A stretch of 64,000 nucleotides of DNA, taken from contig JAIBBE010000083.1 in assembly GCA_019694835.1 (NCBI GenBank), positions 1 to 64,000 of the forward strand, written 5' to 3'. The notes below the pieces were generated by a model. That model saw only the letters and a program-made list of their open reading frames with translations, had not been told where the DNA came from and did not search any database. This document shows positions 35,264 through 44,244 of this stretch, piece by piece (the stretch's first letter is position 1; every line of letters starts with the position of its first letter). The translations under genes were made by a program, and so were the position numbers. Source of the DNA: Fimbriimonadaceae bacterium (GTDB lineage Bacteria > Armatimonadota > Fimbriimonadia > Fimbriimonadales > Fimbriimonadaceae).

Positions 35264-38197
35264 TTACCGCACGACGTTGATCGGCACGATCTTTCGAACG
35301 CGCTCACCATTGACGGTTTCAGCCATGATCTCGACCCGGTAGGTTCCCGGGGCGACGGCACGGTTGGCGCTGTCGCGCATGGCCCAGGTTGCGGAGTTCT
35401 GACCGACGCGGTCCGCACGGCCTCGGCTGACGGCGAACACTTCCTTGCCGCTGCCAGAGAGGATGCGAATCGTTGTTGTTGCGTCAGAGCTGAGCGTGTA
35501 GTTGATCGAGAACGGGGCCGCCAAATCCTTGGACGGGCGAGTCACGACCACGTTTCCGATGACGGCGCGCGAGGCACCACCCGGTTCCATCGTGAGCGTG
35601 AACTCGCGAGTGGTCGCTTCTTCGACGCGGAACGAGTAGCCGGAGGTCGATCGCACATCGCGAGCGGTACCGGTTGCCTTGTCCACGAGTCGGAGGCGGA
35701 CGTTCTTCGGAATGGTCGTCAGGTTCGGCCACGTCAGCATGACGTCGGTCGCACCGTCGGTCTTCACGAAGACCTTCCACTCCTTCTTCGCCAGCTTGTC
35801 CACGAAGGCCTGGGCCATTCGCATCGGCTTGCCCGCAATGGTGTCCTCAATCGAGATTTCGGCATGGCCGGTCTTAACCACGCGACCCTGAGGAGGCGTC
35901 GGCGGCTTCGGCACGCGATAGAGGTTGACGTCCTTCATGCTTCCCGCCACGCCGACGTAGTTCTGGTCATCCAGCGACTCGTTGGTTTGGACGGCTAGTT
36001 GAAGACGCCATTTCTTGTCTGTCTGCTTCCAGGCATCCTTGTTCGTTCCCGCGACCGGGCTTCGACCCGAATTGGGAAGACCAGGGGTGAACACGCCGGG
36101 CCAGACGAGTCGGATCGGACGTACGGTGGAGACATAGATCCAGTAGCCGGTGTTCGGCTGCATGAAGTCCGTGACGCCTTCGGTGTACTTGTACGAACCG
36201 GTCGACGGATCGGCGGGATCGCGCTGCCAGGACGCCAAGCTGGGCGAGATGAAGCCGAGCGTGATCAGGTCTTGGAAGGTGAACGACTCCTGCGGATTGT
36301 CCTGAGCGACCGCGACCAATGTTCCCAGTTGAATCGGGTAGTTGTACGGGTTGCCGATCAGGTTCCAGCCGAACTGCAGATTGGTGATCAATCCACCCGG
36401 CGCAGTGTCGGTCGGAAGAACCGCGTTTTGCAGGGTCTTGTAGCCGAAATCGCTGGTCGGGACGATCCACACGCCACCGGAACGGCTTGCGCTCGTTGCG
36501 GGGACGTAGGTGCCGAGGTCGGGGCTCCAAGCCCATGCCTGGAAGTCCTGATTGATGAGCAGCGGAGCGAGGACGGCTTCGAGCGAACTGTCCGGGAAAT
36601 TCCACGGAATCGCTACGAGGCTCGGCCCTTCCGGCATGGCCAGTCGAGGCGTCGCCGCGATCGGCACGTTGACTTTGATCGTCTTGGTCGGACCAGGCAC
36701 GGTTTCATACTTGATCTGGACCGGGAAGTTGCCAAAAAGATTTCCGTCAGCCTGGACGTTCCACTCGACGAAAGCGACTTCATTGGGCGCGATGCGCGAA
36801 ATCACCTTCGTTTGGGGCTCACCACCCGTGCGGGTAAGGCCTGGAGGAAGGATAATCGTAATCCGCGTATCGTTGAGCGTCACTTCGCGATCGATCTGCG
36901 AGTACTGGTTATCCAGATAGGCCCGAATCACGAACGGGTTTGGACTGAGATCGTCGATCCCCTGATTTGGTCCCGCCGCGATCAGCTTCGGAGCATCAAC
37001 GACAACCGTGAACGGATCAAGGTAGTCACCAACGGACCACGACGTGCGCACGTAGTGCGTAATCGTGCGCGTCGCACCCGGGGCCACGTCAACACCCGCG
37101 ATGTTCTGGATGAAAGCGGTCTCATTGAGTGAGATATCGGCTTCTTCCTTGGCAGGCGGATTGTTGTTGATCAAGGGGTCGGGCCCTTGATCGAGAAAGA
37201 CGCGATTGCGCATCACGTTGTCCCAGATCAACCCGGGCTGAGTGAATGACCCGTATTCGCCGATCAGCATCTGATCAACTGGCGTCTGATCCGAAATCTC
37301 GTCGGTCGTGATATTGGTGACGCGCATGCCGAACGGAATCGACTGCCCCGGATCGAAGTTCACATAAGCGGGGAACTTGGGGTTGTCTTTTAGCCAGTTG
37401 CGCTCGGTGCGAAGCGGCTTGGTTGTCGGCGTGTTCGTAAAGGCGATGTAGCTCAGATCGTAACCCGGCTCGGGAGTCAAGCCTTTAACGCCGCCGCCTT
37501 GCTGGGTCGTGTTGCCGACCAGAAGCGAACCAAACTGGCTGTAGTTAGTGCCCGGTTCGGTCACGAAGCCGGAGACCGTGCGCATCGCCGCTGCGGCGCC
37601 AAAGCGGAGGCCGATTCGCTGATTCGTCGTTTGCAGGTTGGTGATAATGAACTGCATCCGGCAGGCATCGCCAATGATGCGCATGGTGAGTTGAACGTCG
37701 ACATCGGCATCGTTCCAGAGTCCAACGATGTAGCGTCGACTGGCGCCCACGAAGGAGCCGCGAAGGCCACCCTGGCCGAATAGTTCGTCGTCCGTTCCGT
37801 CTGCACCCTTGATGATCCTGACGTAGCTGAAATCGCCTGCCGGGTCAAAGGGCGCTCCGAGCGTCAGGGCCAAATTGTCATCAAAGTCAGTCTGGACCGA
37901 CCCTGTTGGGCCGACGGAAAATGCGAAACGCCCAGGAGCAGGCTGCGTGCGTGCTGTCGCATAGCAAGGGAAGTTCGGATCGCCGCCATAGGTGACGGTG
38001 CCGCTCGTTCCCAGCGCACAACGAAAGAGTTCGTTGCTGACCGACAAGATGCCCCAGTCGGTCGAATAGGGTGATACGGGCTGCTCTTCTTGCGCGTCGC
38101 ACTCAAAGACCCAGCCGGGGCCAAATTGAGCGTGAGCGGAGGCTCCCAATCCTAGTGCCGCCGCCAGTACGAGTGATCTCTTCCAAGTGAAATTCAT
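35264..38197 (-). CDS. large exported protein with C-terminal FlgD-like Ig domain
   Basis: A 977-residue protein with a signal peptide (1-23, LGLGASAHAQ). The body is beta-rich; residues about 395-530 resemble an extracellular Ig-like domain (LDNQYSQIDREVTLNDTRIT), and a stretch around 590-690 carries GWNLIGNPYNYPIQLGTLVA and NTGYWIYVS, as in cell-surface proteins that end in sorting modules. The C-terminus (INYTLSSDATTTIRILSGSG, VAPGTYRVEIMAET) is a FlgD-like Ig fold. Function unknown; probably a secreted surface protein handled by its operon partners. Confidence 0.8.
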   Translation of the reverse strand: MNFTWKRSLVLAAALGLGASAHAQFGPGWVFECDAQEEQPVSPYSTDWGILSVSNELFRCALGTSGTVTYGGDPNFPCYATARTQPAPGRFAFSVGPTGSVQTDFDDNLALTLGAPFDPAGDFSYVRIIKGADGTDDELFGQGGLRGSFVGASRRYIVGLWNDADVDVQLTMRIIGDACRMQFIITNLQTTNQRIGLRFGAAAAMRTVSGFVTEPGTNYSQFGSLLVGNTTQQGGGVKGLTPEPGYDLSYIAFTNTPTTKPLRTERNWLKDNPKFPAYVNFDPGQSIPFGMRVTNITTDEISDQTPVDQMLIGEYGSFTQPGLIWDNVMRNRVFLDQGPDPLINNNPPAKEEADISLNETAFIQNIAGVDVAPGATRTITHYVRTSWSVGDYLDPFTVVVDAPKLIAAGPNQGIDDLSPNPFVIRAYLDNQYSQIDREVTLNDTRITIILPPGLTRTGGEPQTKVISRIAPNEVAFVEWNVQADGNLFGNFPVQIKYETVPGPTKTIKVNVPIAATPRLAMPEGPSLVAIPWNFPDSSLEAVLAPLLINQDFQAWAWSPDLGTYVPATSASRSGGVWIVPTSDFGYKTLQNAVLPTDTAPGGLITNLQFGWNLIGNPYNYPIQLGTLVAVAQDNPQESFTFQDLITLGFISPSLASWQRDPADPSTGSYKYTEGVTDFMQPNTGYWIYVSTVRPIRLVWPGVFTPGLPNSGRSPVAGTNKDAWKQTDKKWRLQLAVQTNESLDDQNYVGVAGSMKDVNLYRVPKPPTPPQGRVVKTGHAEISIEDTIAGKPMRMAQAFVDKLAKKEWKVFVKTDGATDVMLTWPNLTTIPKNVRLRLVDKATGTARDVRSTSGYSFRVEEATTREFTLTMEPGGASRAVIGNVVVTRPSKDLAAPFSINYTLSSDATTTIRILSGSGKEVFAVSRGRADRVGQNSATWAMRDSANRAVAPGTYRVEIMAETVNGERVRKIVPINVVR

Positions 38198-38218
38198 GCT
38201 TATTCCTCGCCTCTCAAG

Positions 38219-38257
38219 AATGACGGTTCCCGGCGTTGCCGGGAACGGTCATTTTTT
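38219..38257. terminator. strong hairpin with T run on the plus strand
   Basis: AATGACGGTTCCCGGC and GCCGGGAACGGTCATT form a 16-bp stem with one mismatch and a 3-nt loop, followed by six T on the plus strand. The surrounding genes run on the minus strand, where only an A run precedes the stem, so it would stop antisense transcription best. In the operon transcript it is a stable intercistronic stem-loop. Confidence 0.6.
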
Positions 38258-38266
38258 GCCCGCCTT

Positions 38267-40279
38267 CTATTGGGTCGGCGGAATGGGCGGATCGGTCGGG
38301 CGCGAGAAGCGGAACGGAGCGCTGAAAATGTATCGCTCGCCGCCTACGGGAACAGGGCCCGGGCTGTCTCCTTCATTGCGAACGCCGATTCTCCAGTAAA
38401 CGAACTGCGATCCCTTGAACGCGGTCAGCGCTTCCTGGATCGGCTTCGTACTGAGCTGGGCTCCGGGCAGGCCGCTGTTGTCGATCACGACCGCTTCGGC
38501 CGGCATGATCGTCCGGTTCTTCGGGAAGATCGGATCATCCGAGAGTTGGAGGACATATCGCAGGATGACGCTGGCGGTCGCGCCTCTCACCGAAGTGAAG
38601 ACGAAGACCGGAGCAGTTGCGATGATCGCGTTATTTACCGGAGAGCGAAGGCCAGGGCGAACCAGCGGAGTCGCCTGACCGCGAGCCGTCACCTTCGTCG
38701 AAGCGAAGTAGCAACGATCGCCGCCGCCACCGGTGTTCTGCTGAAGGTAGATCTCACCTTCGTCCGACATTTCGGAGCCGCCCGTCGAGTAAGGAATGTC
38801 CTCATCGTCGATCATCGCGACTTCGGCACCGCGGCCGCCGGTCAAGCCGCCGGTCGTGTTGCCGCCGCCGGTCGTGGTCAGACCCGTGGTACCGCCTGTG
38901 GTCGTGGTACCGGTCGTGCCACCGCCCGTGTTTCCAGTGGTGCCCGTGCCGGGAAGATCCAGGGCGCTAAGGCTGTAGATCAGTTCGACCTGATAGGTAT
39001 AGACGGTGCCGGGAACGACGCCGGTCGGAGTCGCCTGAGTCGGGTTGGCCGGGGCCGTGTTGTCGCAGAACGCGCCACCCACGATGCCGCCAAAGTCATA
39101 CCAGGTGAAGGTTCGAGCGCGAGCGTCATCAATCGCTTCGGTTGCGAAACCAGGCGCGATCAGGACCGGGGCACCGAACGTGTCGGATCGATAGATCTGC
39201 CACTGGAAGCGCTGGCTGTTGCCCTTGACGAACCCGTCCGGTCGCCAAGAGAGCTTAACGGCGGGGGTGTCGTCGGGAAGGACCATGGCCTCCGCAGTGA
39301 CGTCCGTCACGAGATCTTGGCCACCGTCTCGATTGCCTCCGAGCAGGAAGGCAGCGATGCCCACGAGCAGGAGGACGGAGATCAGGCCAGAGATATTGCT
39401 TCCCTTGCCCCGAGCACGGTCGCGCTTGGAGCCAAAGTCAGGTTCACCTTTCTTCGTAAAGCCCTTCAGTTCGGGGACATTGAAGACGACCTGGACCTTA
39501 TCGCCGGGCTGAATGCCACGGTTCGACCGAACGACGCTGATGACGGCCGCATCGGGCTCGACTTCGGTAACCGTCGCCGTCGCAACCTGGTCGCGACCGC
39601 GAGTCACAATCACTTCCTGATCTTTCTGGAAGCCGGATCGCGTACCCCGGTTGATCAAAGCAGTCTTCTCGAGCGTGTTGAGAACGGTTGCCCGAGGCAA
39701 GGTGCGCGAAATGATCTGCTGCACCGACTCATAGGCCGCCGCCGAAATCGCCTCGTTGACGAGGGTTTCATCCGACACATCGCCGCCCTTGATGGCCGAC
39801 GAAGCCTTGATGGCGGCACCGTTGATCGGCAAACCGCTGGCGACGTCTCGAACTTCCACACGGAGCAGGACGTCTGCTTGCTTTCCAGCGCCGACTTCGA
39901 TGACCCGGTAGTCGACAATCTGACCCGAGACGATCGTCGTGGCACGAATATTCTGGCCAAGTCGGATGAGCTGGTCCGGGCGAAGGGTGCCGGTGTAACC
40001 GAGTTCAGTCTCGGCCCGGGTCACTGTCTCCGCAGGAATCATCTCGTACTTGTTGGTCTTGGCCAGCTCCGAAGCAACTGCCTCAGAGGCTGTTTTGCCG
40101 TAGCCAGCGCCGCCCTTCGAACTCAGATTCTGAAATTCGACGACGGCCCATTGGGGCAGGGTCTCGATCTGAGCGACCGACTTCGCGACCGAAACAAATG
40201 TCAAGAACGGGATGATCAGGGCGTGAACCAGCAGCAAGCTGATGCCCTTCCCGAATCGGGATTCAACGAATCGCCTCAC
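38267..40279 (-). CDS. exported CsgG/TolB-N-like protein with Gly/Thr-rich linker, first gene of the envelope operon
   Basis: About 670 residues. Residues 1-37 form the signal peptide. Residues about 40-210 resemble the CsgG/FlgT-type periplasmic domain (AVVEFQNLSSKGGAGYGKTA, ATTIVSGQIVDYRVIEVGAG). A small beta domain like the FlgT C-terminus follows (INRGTRSGFQKDQEVIVTRG). One membrane helix is at about 300-320 (ISGLISVLLLVGIAAFLLGG). A fibronectin-like segment and a Gly/Thr-rich linker (TGNTGGGTTGTTTTGG) precede a final beta domain. I chose the GTG at 40279, which has GGAGG 9 nt upstream and gives a short signal; the ATG at 40303 is the alternative. Probably an outer-membrane-associated assembly factor. 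Confidence 0.72.
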   Translation of the reverse strand: MRRFVESRFGKGISLLLVHALIIPFLTFVSVAKSVAQIETLPQWAVVEFQNLSSKGGAGYGKTASEAVASELAKTNKYEMIPAETVTRAETELGYTGTLRPDQLIRLGQNIRATTIVSGQIVDYRVIEVGAGKQADVLLRVEVRDVASGLPINGAAIKASSAIKGGDVSDETLVNEAISAAAYESVQQIISRTLPRATVLNTLEKTALINRGTRSGFQKDQEVIVTRGRDQVATATVTEVEPDAAVISVVRSNRGIQPGDKVQVVFNVPELKGFTKKGEPDFGSKRDRARGKGSNISGLISVLLLVGIAAFLLGGNRDGGQDLVTDVTAEAMVLPDDTPAVKLSWRPDGFVKGNSQRFQWQIYRSDTFGAPVLIAPGFATEAIDDARARTFTWYDFGGIVGGAFCDNTAPANPTQATPTGVVPGTVYTYQVELIYSLSALDLPGTGTTGNTGGGTTGTTTTGGTTGLTTTGGGNTTGGLTGGRGAEVAMIDDEDIPYSTGGSEMSDEGEIYLQQNTGGGGDRCYFASTKVTARGQATPLVRPGLRSPVNNAIIATAPVFVFTSVRGATASVILRYVLQLSDDPIFPKNRTIMPAEAVVIDNSGLPGAQLSTKPIQEALTAFKGSQFVYWRIGVRNEGDSPGPVPVGGERYIFSAPFRFSRPTDPPIPPTQ

Positions 40280-40473
40280 AGTGACGAAACCTCCATGGTG
40301 CATTCCTCTCTTAGTTGCGGTAGAGCCCATCCAAGGCCCTTGCCGAAGCCGAGACACTTCGGCGGCATCCTATTCGCGAAAGCATAGCCGATCCGAGCCC
40401 GATCTCGCAACGTACTTTGACCGGGGAGGGCTCAACCTGCGCGAATTTCGGCTCCCTTCCGAACGATGGCCGC

Positions 40474-41043
40474 TCACCGATCCGGATCGCCCAGACCGCT
40501 CAGCGCCGCTGCCACCGTTCGATGGACGAGCGGCATTTCGATATCGGTTCTCATTACAAGGTCGGCAAACGCAAATTTCGCACGTGTGGGTATCTGGGCG
40601 GCGATTAGAGCCTCGGCTTGGGCACCGTCTCCCAGTCGCGCCGTCAGGCGGCGAAGTTGTTCCACTTTTCCACATGTGACCACCCAGGTTTGATCGAAAA
40701 GACGCTGAATGCAGGTCTCGATGAGGAGCGGCACCTCATAGAGCACGATCTTTCTTCCGGGATACTGGGCAAACATCTGAGCGAGGATTTTGGGGTGGGT
40801 GATTTCGTTCAATCGTGCCCGCGCACCTCGGTCGGCGGCAATGAGTTCGCGGACTGATGCTCGGAGGTCGGGACTGTGCTCGAGGCCGAGAGCCACTCGG
40901 ATCGCGTGCTGGGTCTCAGGTTCGGCGAAGACCTCGCGACCAATCGCGTCGGCCGATACGGTGGCGTAGCCTTCATCAGCGGCGATTCTGAGGACGGTCG
41001 ACTTCCCTTCCGCGATCCCCCCGGTAACGGCGACCCGCGTCAA
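40474..41043 (-). CDS. coaE: dephospho-CoA kinase
   Basis: Last step of coenzyme A biosynthesis, phosphorylating dephospho-CoA. The P-loop GGIAEGKSTV is at residues 7-16, the VSADAIGREVF segment matches the substrate site, and LYEVPLLIET is the conserved second strand. Length from the TTG at 41043 is 189, normal for CoaE. The frame remains open upstream to 41157, but that part translates repeat families C and B, so the TTG (or one at 41052) is the likely start. The gene is far from etfB's end because repeats C3, B2 and A2 fill the 227-bp gap. Confidence 0.88.
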   Translation of the reverse strand: MTRVAVTGGIAEGKSTVLRIAADEGYATVSADAIGREVFAEPETQHAIRVALGLEHSPDLRASVRELIAADRGARARLNEITHPKILAQMFAQYPGRKIVLYEVPLLIETCIQRLFDQTWVVTCGKVEQLRRLTARLGDGAQAEALIAAQIPTRAKFAFADLVMRTDIEMPLVHRTVAAALSGLGDPDR

Positions 41044-41055
41044 GGTGCACAACCC

Positions 41056-41078
41056 GTACCGCTGGCAACCTGCCGGCG
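41056..41078. repeat. palindromic element family C, copy C3
   Basis: GTACCGCTGGCAACCTGCCG: a single arm of family C, abutting copy B2 and lying directly upstream of coaE. Confidence 0.8.
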
Positions 41079-41114
41079 AACCGGTGCTCCTCGTCCGAAA
41101 GCCCGCCCAAGGTA

Positions 41115-41188
41115 CCTCTCCCCCAACCCCTCTCCTCCGCCACGACTGCTTTCGCATTCAAGATCCAGGTGGCGCAGGAGAGGGGAGG
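41115..41188. repeat. palindromic element family B, copy B2
   Basis: Arms CCCCAACCCCTCTCCTCCGC and GGCGCAGGAGAGGGGAGGC with a variable centre. Intergenic, between coaE and etfB. Confidence 0.9.
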
Positions 41189-41201
41189 CCGTCCCTCCCC
41201 T

Positions 41202-41245
41202 GACCTCACCCCCAGCCCCTCTCCACCGGAGTGGAGAGGGGAGTC
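41202..41245. repeat. palindromic element family A, copy A2
   Basis: GACCTCACCCCCAGCCCCTC followed by TCCACCGGAGTGGAGAGGGG; 13 bp downstream of B2 and 25 bp from the etfB stop. Confidence 0.88.
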
Positions 41246-41270
41246 CTGATGCAGCGACGGACATATTCGC

Positions 41271-42008
41271 CTACAGTGCGCCTCTTTCCTTGAGGGCGGC
41301 CACCAACTCGTCGACACTCCCCACCTTTCGCCCCGCAGCGCGGGCGGGGGGCGGCTCGAGTTTCGTTGTTCGAGTCTTTGGTGCCAAGCCAACCGCGACG
41401 GGACGCTTCTCCAACGGCTTGCTTCGGGCCTTGATGATGCCGGGCAGGGCAACATAGCGCGGCTCGTTTAACCGAAGGTCTGCGGTAATCACGGCGGGAA
41501 GGGGAAGTTCGAGGGTCTCTTCGCCGTCGTCGGTTTCGCGGGTGACGCTCACCGTGCCGGAGCCCAGTTCGATGTTGCTGGCGAACGTCGCTTGAGGCCA
41601 GCCGAGCTTGGCCGCGAGCATTTGTCCGGCCTGATTGCAGTCGTCGTCGGTCGCTTGCTTTCCCATCAGAATCAGGTCGGGCTGGATCGATGCGGCAACG
41701 GCGGCGAGTTCGGCGGCGATGCCGAGCGAGTCGAAGGTTTGGGTGGATTCGACCAAAATCGCCGAATCCGCGCCGATCGCGAGGGCTTTGCGAAGCTGCT
41801 CCTCGCACTCTGGGCCGCCGACGCTCACCACGATGATCTCGGTGCTCGGATCTTTCTCCTTCATCCGGACTGCCTCTTCAACCGCGATCTCGTCGAAAGG
41901 ATTGACGTCGAACTTGACGCCGCTGACATCGAGGCCGGAACCGTCAGCCAGAGGTTTGACTTTCGCATAGGGATCGACCACACGCTTGACCGGCACCAAG
42001 ATCTTCAT
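41271..42008 (-). CDS. etfB: electron transfer flavoprotein subunit beta
   Basis: A 245-residue EtfB/FixA protein. Signatures: MKILVPVKRVVDPYAKVK at the N-terminus, FDVNPFDEIAVEEAVRMKEK, and the AMP-binding DLILMGKQATDDDCNQAGQM, with the ADLRLNEPRYVALPGIIKAR segment later. It passes electrons with EtfA from acyl-CoA dehydrogenases to the quinone pool. No etfA gene is in this window. It starts 15 bp after the McsB-like gene, probably co-transcribed with it. Confidence 0.93.
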   Translation of the reverse strand: MKILVPVKRVVDPYAKVKPLADGSGLDVSGVKFDVNPFDEIAVEEAVRMKEKDPSTEIIVVSVGGPECEEQLRKALAIGADSAILVESTQTFDSLGIAAELAAVAASIQPDLILMGKQATDDDCNQAGQMLAAKLGWPQATFASNIELGSGTVSVTRETDDGEETLELPLPAVITADLRLNEPRYVALPGIIKARSKPLEKRPVAVGLAPKTRTTKLEPPPARAAGRKVGSVDELVAALKERGAL

Positions 42009-42023
42009 GTCAGGAATTTTAGC

Positions 42024-43094
42024 TTAGGCACCCAGTCGCTCGCGCAGAAACGAGGCACGGTGGCGACTTGCGATGGCTTCGTCGTGGTTGCTGCGTACCT
42101 CAAGGGTTGAAACCCAACGGTCGACCTCGCGGAAGCTTGGTGGAAACCCTTCTAGCCCGCTCGACGACGCCCAACGCACCCACGCCAGCACCCGCAAGGC
42201 GTCCGCGAGCGTGATCTGGTTCGATGAAACGGCGAATTCGATGGCGGCCTGGGCATTTTCGGCGAGCTGACCGCGCGGCACATCCCACCGGGCCTGACGC
42301 TCCTCTCTAATGACGTACTCGCAGGCTCCCGTGAAATGCGCGGTAGGACCACTGGTAAGGCTGACCTGGAAGAACCCGCCCACGCCCCGCGTCGATTCGC
42401 CGTAAACACCTCGCGCCGTCAGGCCCATCTCGGCAAGTGCCTTGAGAACCGAGGCCAAACGCTTGGTGTGGGCAAGACCGATCAGGTGAAAAAGGGCACT
42501 GAGGCGCTTGCCTTCGCCTTCGTTGTACGGGCTGGCCGTCGCAAATCCATTTTCGGAGCGACCAAACTTCAATCCGTGTTCATGACGCTTGGGGGGAGCG
42601 GCGAACAATTGGGGATCATCGGTGGGTAGACCCTCGAGGCGCGCAAGGATATGGCTGGCAAGTCGATCGGCATTGGCAATAGACCATCCCGCCGTCACGG
42701 CCTGCAGACGAACATGGTCTTCTTCGTTGACCATCAGGCTTACAGCGCGCAACGGATCGAGGAGCACCGCGCGACCTGGTTCGCGGGTCGCAAATTCAGG
42801 CGAAAGCAGTCGACATCCGATGAGATAGTCGCGCTCGGCCTCCGAGATTCGCTTGTGAACCTCGAGTTCCAGGGGCGCGGCAGCGAGCAGCACCTGCTTG
42901 AGAATGCTCTCCAATTCGACCGGTGAGGCTTGGTGCGGAAACGGCACCCCGTCGAGGTTGCGAGCATAGCGAGCTCGTGACGATATGACGATTTCACCCT
43001 CGGGGGCATCAGGCCCGAGCCAGGCAGGTGGTGGCATGGACCGCAGGACCATCTTCTTCCATGCTTCGGAGTCGCTGATCACGCGGCGGGGCAT
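42024..43094 (-). CDS. McsB-like protein (guanidino kinase/protein arginine kinase family), altered active site
   Basis: A 356-residue ATP:guanido phosphotransferase-fold protein. Conserved features: ISSRARYARNLDGVPFPH (nucleotide arginines), MVNEEDHVRLQAVTAGW with the catalytic Glu, and TARGVYGESTRGVGGFFQVS. The place where McsB and creatine kinases have a reactive Cys (T-x-CPTN-x-GTG) reads TASPYNEGEGKRLSA here: Cys is Ser and the GTG turn is changed to GEG. This could give a slower or non-catalytic enzyme. No mcsA, ctsR or clpC is next to it. Start is the ATG at 43094, giving normal family length. Confidence 0.83.
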   Translation of the reverse strand: MPRRVISDSEAWKKMVLRSMPPPAWLGPDAPEGEIVISSRARYARNLDGVPFPHQASPVELESILKQVLLAAAPLELEVHKRISEAERDYLIGCRLLSPEFATREPGRAVLLDPLRAVSLMVNEEDHVRLQAVTAGWSIANADRLASHILARLEGLPTDDPQLFAAPPKRHEHGLKFGRSENGFATASPYNEGEGKRLSALFHLIGLAHTKRLASVLKALAEMGLTARGVYGESTRGVGGFFQVSLTSGPTAHFTGACEYVIREERQARWDVPRGQLAENAQAAIEFAVSSNQITLADALRVLAWVRWASSSGLEGFPPSFREVDRWVSTLEVRSNHDEAIASRHRASFLRERLGA

Positions 43095-43275
43095 TGTCGG
43101 GATTGTACTTGAGGCTGGGAGGGACGGGAGGCGTGGTTCGGGGAACGGGGGGCGGGGGTCGGGAATCGAAGGCGGTACGAGAGTCCCCAGCAACCAATAC
43201 TGCTTTTCAAAGAGGGTGAAGGCCTGCGCAACGACAAGAGCGGGCCCGCAGGATTTACTTTATTGCGACGCCGCC

Positions 43276-43340
43276 GGTTCCCCGCGCACGTGCCCCGCAT
43301 CCCGCATCCCGTTCCCCGCTTGTCGCATCCCGTTCCCGAC
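43276..43340. repeat. heptanucleotide-derived intergenic DNA
   Basis: CCCCGCATCCCGCATCCCGT followed by TCCCCGCTTGTCGCATCCCG: drifted heptamers of the CCCGNNN type, upstream of the prepilin gene. Nothing else is evident between 43095 and 43275 apart from a G-rich stretch at about 43120-43160. Confidence 0.65.
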
Positions 43341-43346
43341 TGTCGC

Positions 43347-43364
43347 TATAATGCAGTCAGGAGG
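43347..43364 (+). promoter_or_regulatory. -10 TATAAT and ribosome-binding site of the prepilin gene
   Basis: TATAAT at 43347-43352 followed by AGGAGG at 43359-43364, 9 nt before the ATG at 43374. This gene has a conventional leader, unlike many neighbours. Confidence 0.6.
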
Positions 43365-43373
43365 ACCTGTCCC

Positions 43374-44174
43374 ATGAGTCGCTTCCGCCGAGCCTTTACG
43401 CTGATCGAACTTCTGGTCGTGATCGCCATCATCGCGATCCTCGCCGCCATTCTCTTCCCCGTCTTCGCCCAAGCCAAAGAGACGGCCAAGCAGGTGGTGT
43501 GCCTCAGCAACATGCGCCAAATGGGTTTCGCGTCGAATCTGTATTTGACCGACAACAACGAAACGTGGTACTCGAGCGTGATGTACTCGCCCCTGGCTGG
43601 CTATGCCAACCAGCAGATCTGGATCGGTTACGACAACAAGAACTTCGGAATCGACGGCGGGTTCTACGGCCACGTTTACGAACCGGCCCGAAATCCGATC
43701 CGGCCGGGCGCTCTCGATCCGTATCTCAAGAGCGATGAGATTAAGCGGTGTCCGAGCATGCCTCGGACATGGCAGAGTTCCTTTGCGCTCAACTGGTTCA
43801 ACCCCGGGTTCTCGTCCTCCTACTACTCGGTAAATCCCAATGCTCGGAACAACGAGTTCAGTCCGGCCGCCAAGACCTTTGCGATTGCCCCCGACGGTAC
43901 GTACACAACCACCGGTGCGAGCGATAGTGAAGTGGAAGAAGCCGCCCAAACACTACTCGCCTGGGAGCACTATGCGCGGGTGCCGATGTGCAATTTCTTG
44001 CAGCCCTCGAACTGGTTCAACGCGCCTCCGAACGACCAGTCGCTCCGCGCTCATTTTCACTTTCTTCATCGCGGTGCCGCGAACGCGGTCTGGTGCGATG
44101 GCCATGCGAAGCGGCTGACCTATGAGTCGTTGAGGAGACCCATGTTCTCATCGCGCAAGGACATTTATCGGTAA
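43374..44174 (+). CDS. type II secretion/pilus prepilin-like protein, H-x9-DG type
   Basis: A 266-residue prepilin. The N-terminus is the leader MSRFRRA followed by the [19 protein letters not shown] helix, cleaved and methylated at Phe by the prepilin peptidase. The following [17 protein letters not shown] stretch is characteristic of Armatimonadota pseudopilins. The C-terminus holds [13 protein letters not shown], an H-x9-DG motif seen in large Planctomycetes/Armatimonadota prepilin families. The AGGAGG site fixes the start at 43374. The partner machinery (PilC at 16245) is elsewhere. Confidence 0.92.
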   Translation: MSRFRRAFTLIELLVVIAIIAILAAILFPVFAQAKETAKQVVCLSNMRQMGFASNLYLTDNNETWYSSVMYSPLAGYANQQIWIGYDNKNFGIDGGFYGHVYEPARNPIRPGALDPYLKSDEIKRCPSMPRTWQSSFALNWFNPGFSSSYYSVNPNARNNEFSPAAKTFAIAPDGTYTTTGASDSEVEEAAQTLLAWEHYARVPMCNFLQPSNWFNAPPNDQSLRAHFHFLHRGAANAVWCDGHAKRLTYESLRRPMFSSRKDIYR

Positions 44175-44175
44175 T

Positions 44176-44222
44176 CCGGAGCGCGGACTTCAGTCCGCCT
44201 CTGGACCCAGGACTTCAGTCCT
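44176..44222. repeat. REP-like doublet, left copy flanking the RAYT
   Basis: Two small palindromes in a row: GCGGACTTCAGTCCGC and GGACTTCAGTCC, separated by CTCTGGACCCA. An inverted copy is at 44919-44964, and the two bracket the transposase gene. Confidence 0.9.
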
Positions 44223-44244
44223 CCAACAATCAAGATGCAAGCAC

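Noticed and set aside
38270..40387. Plus-strand frame of 705 codons opposite the CsgG-like gene
   Set aside because: The minus-strand protein has a signal peptide, domains and a membrane helix; the plus-strand one is low-complexity charged sequence without any recognisable feature.
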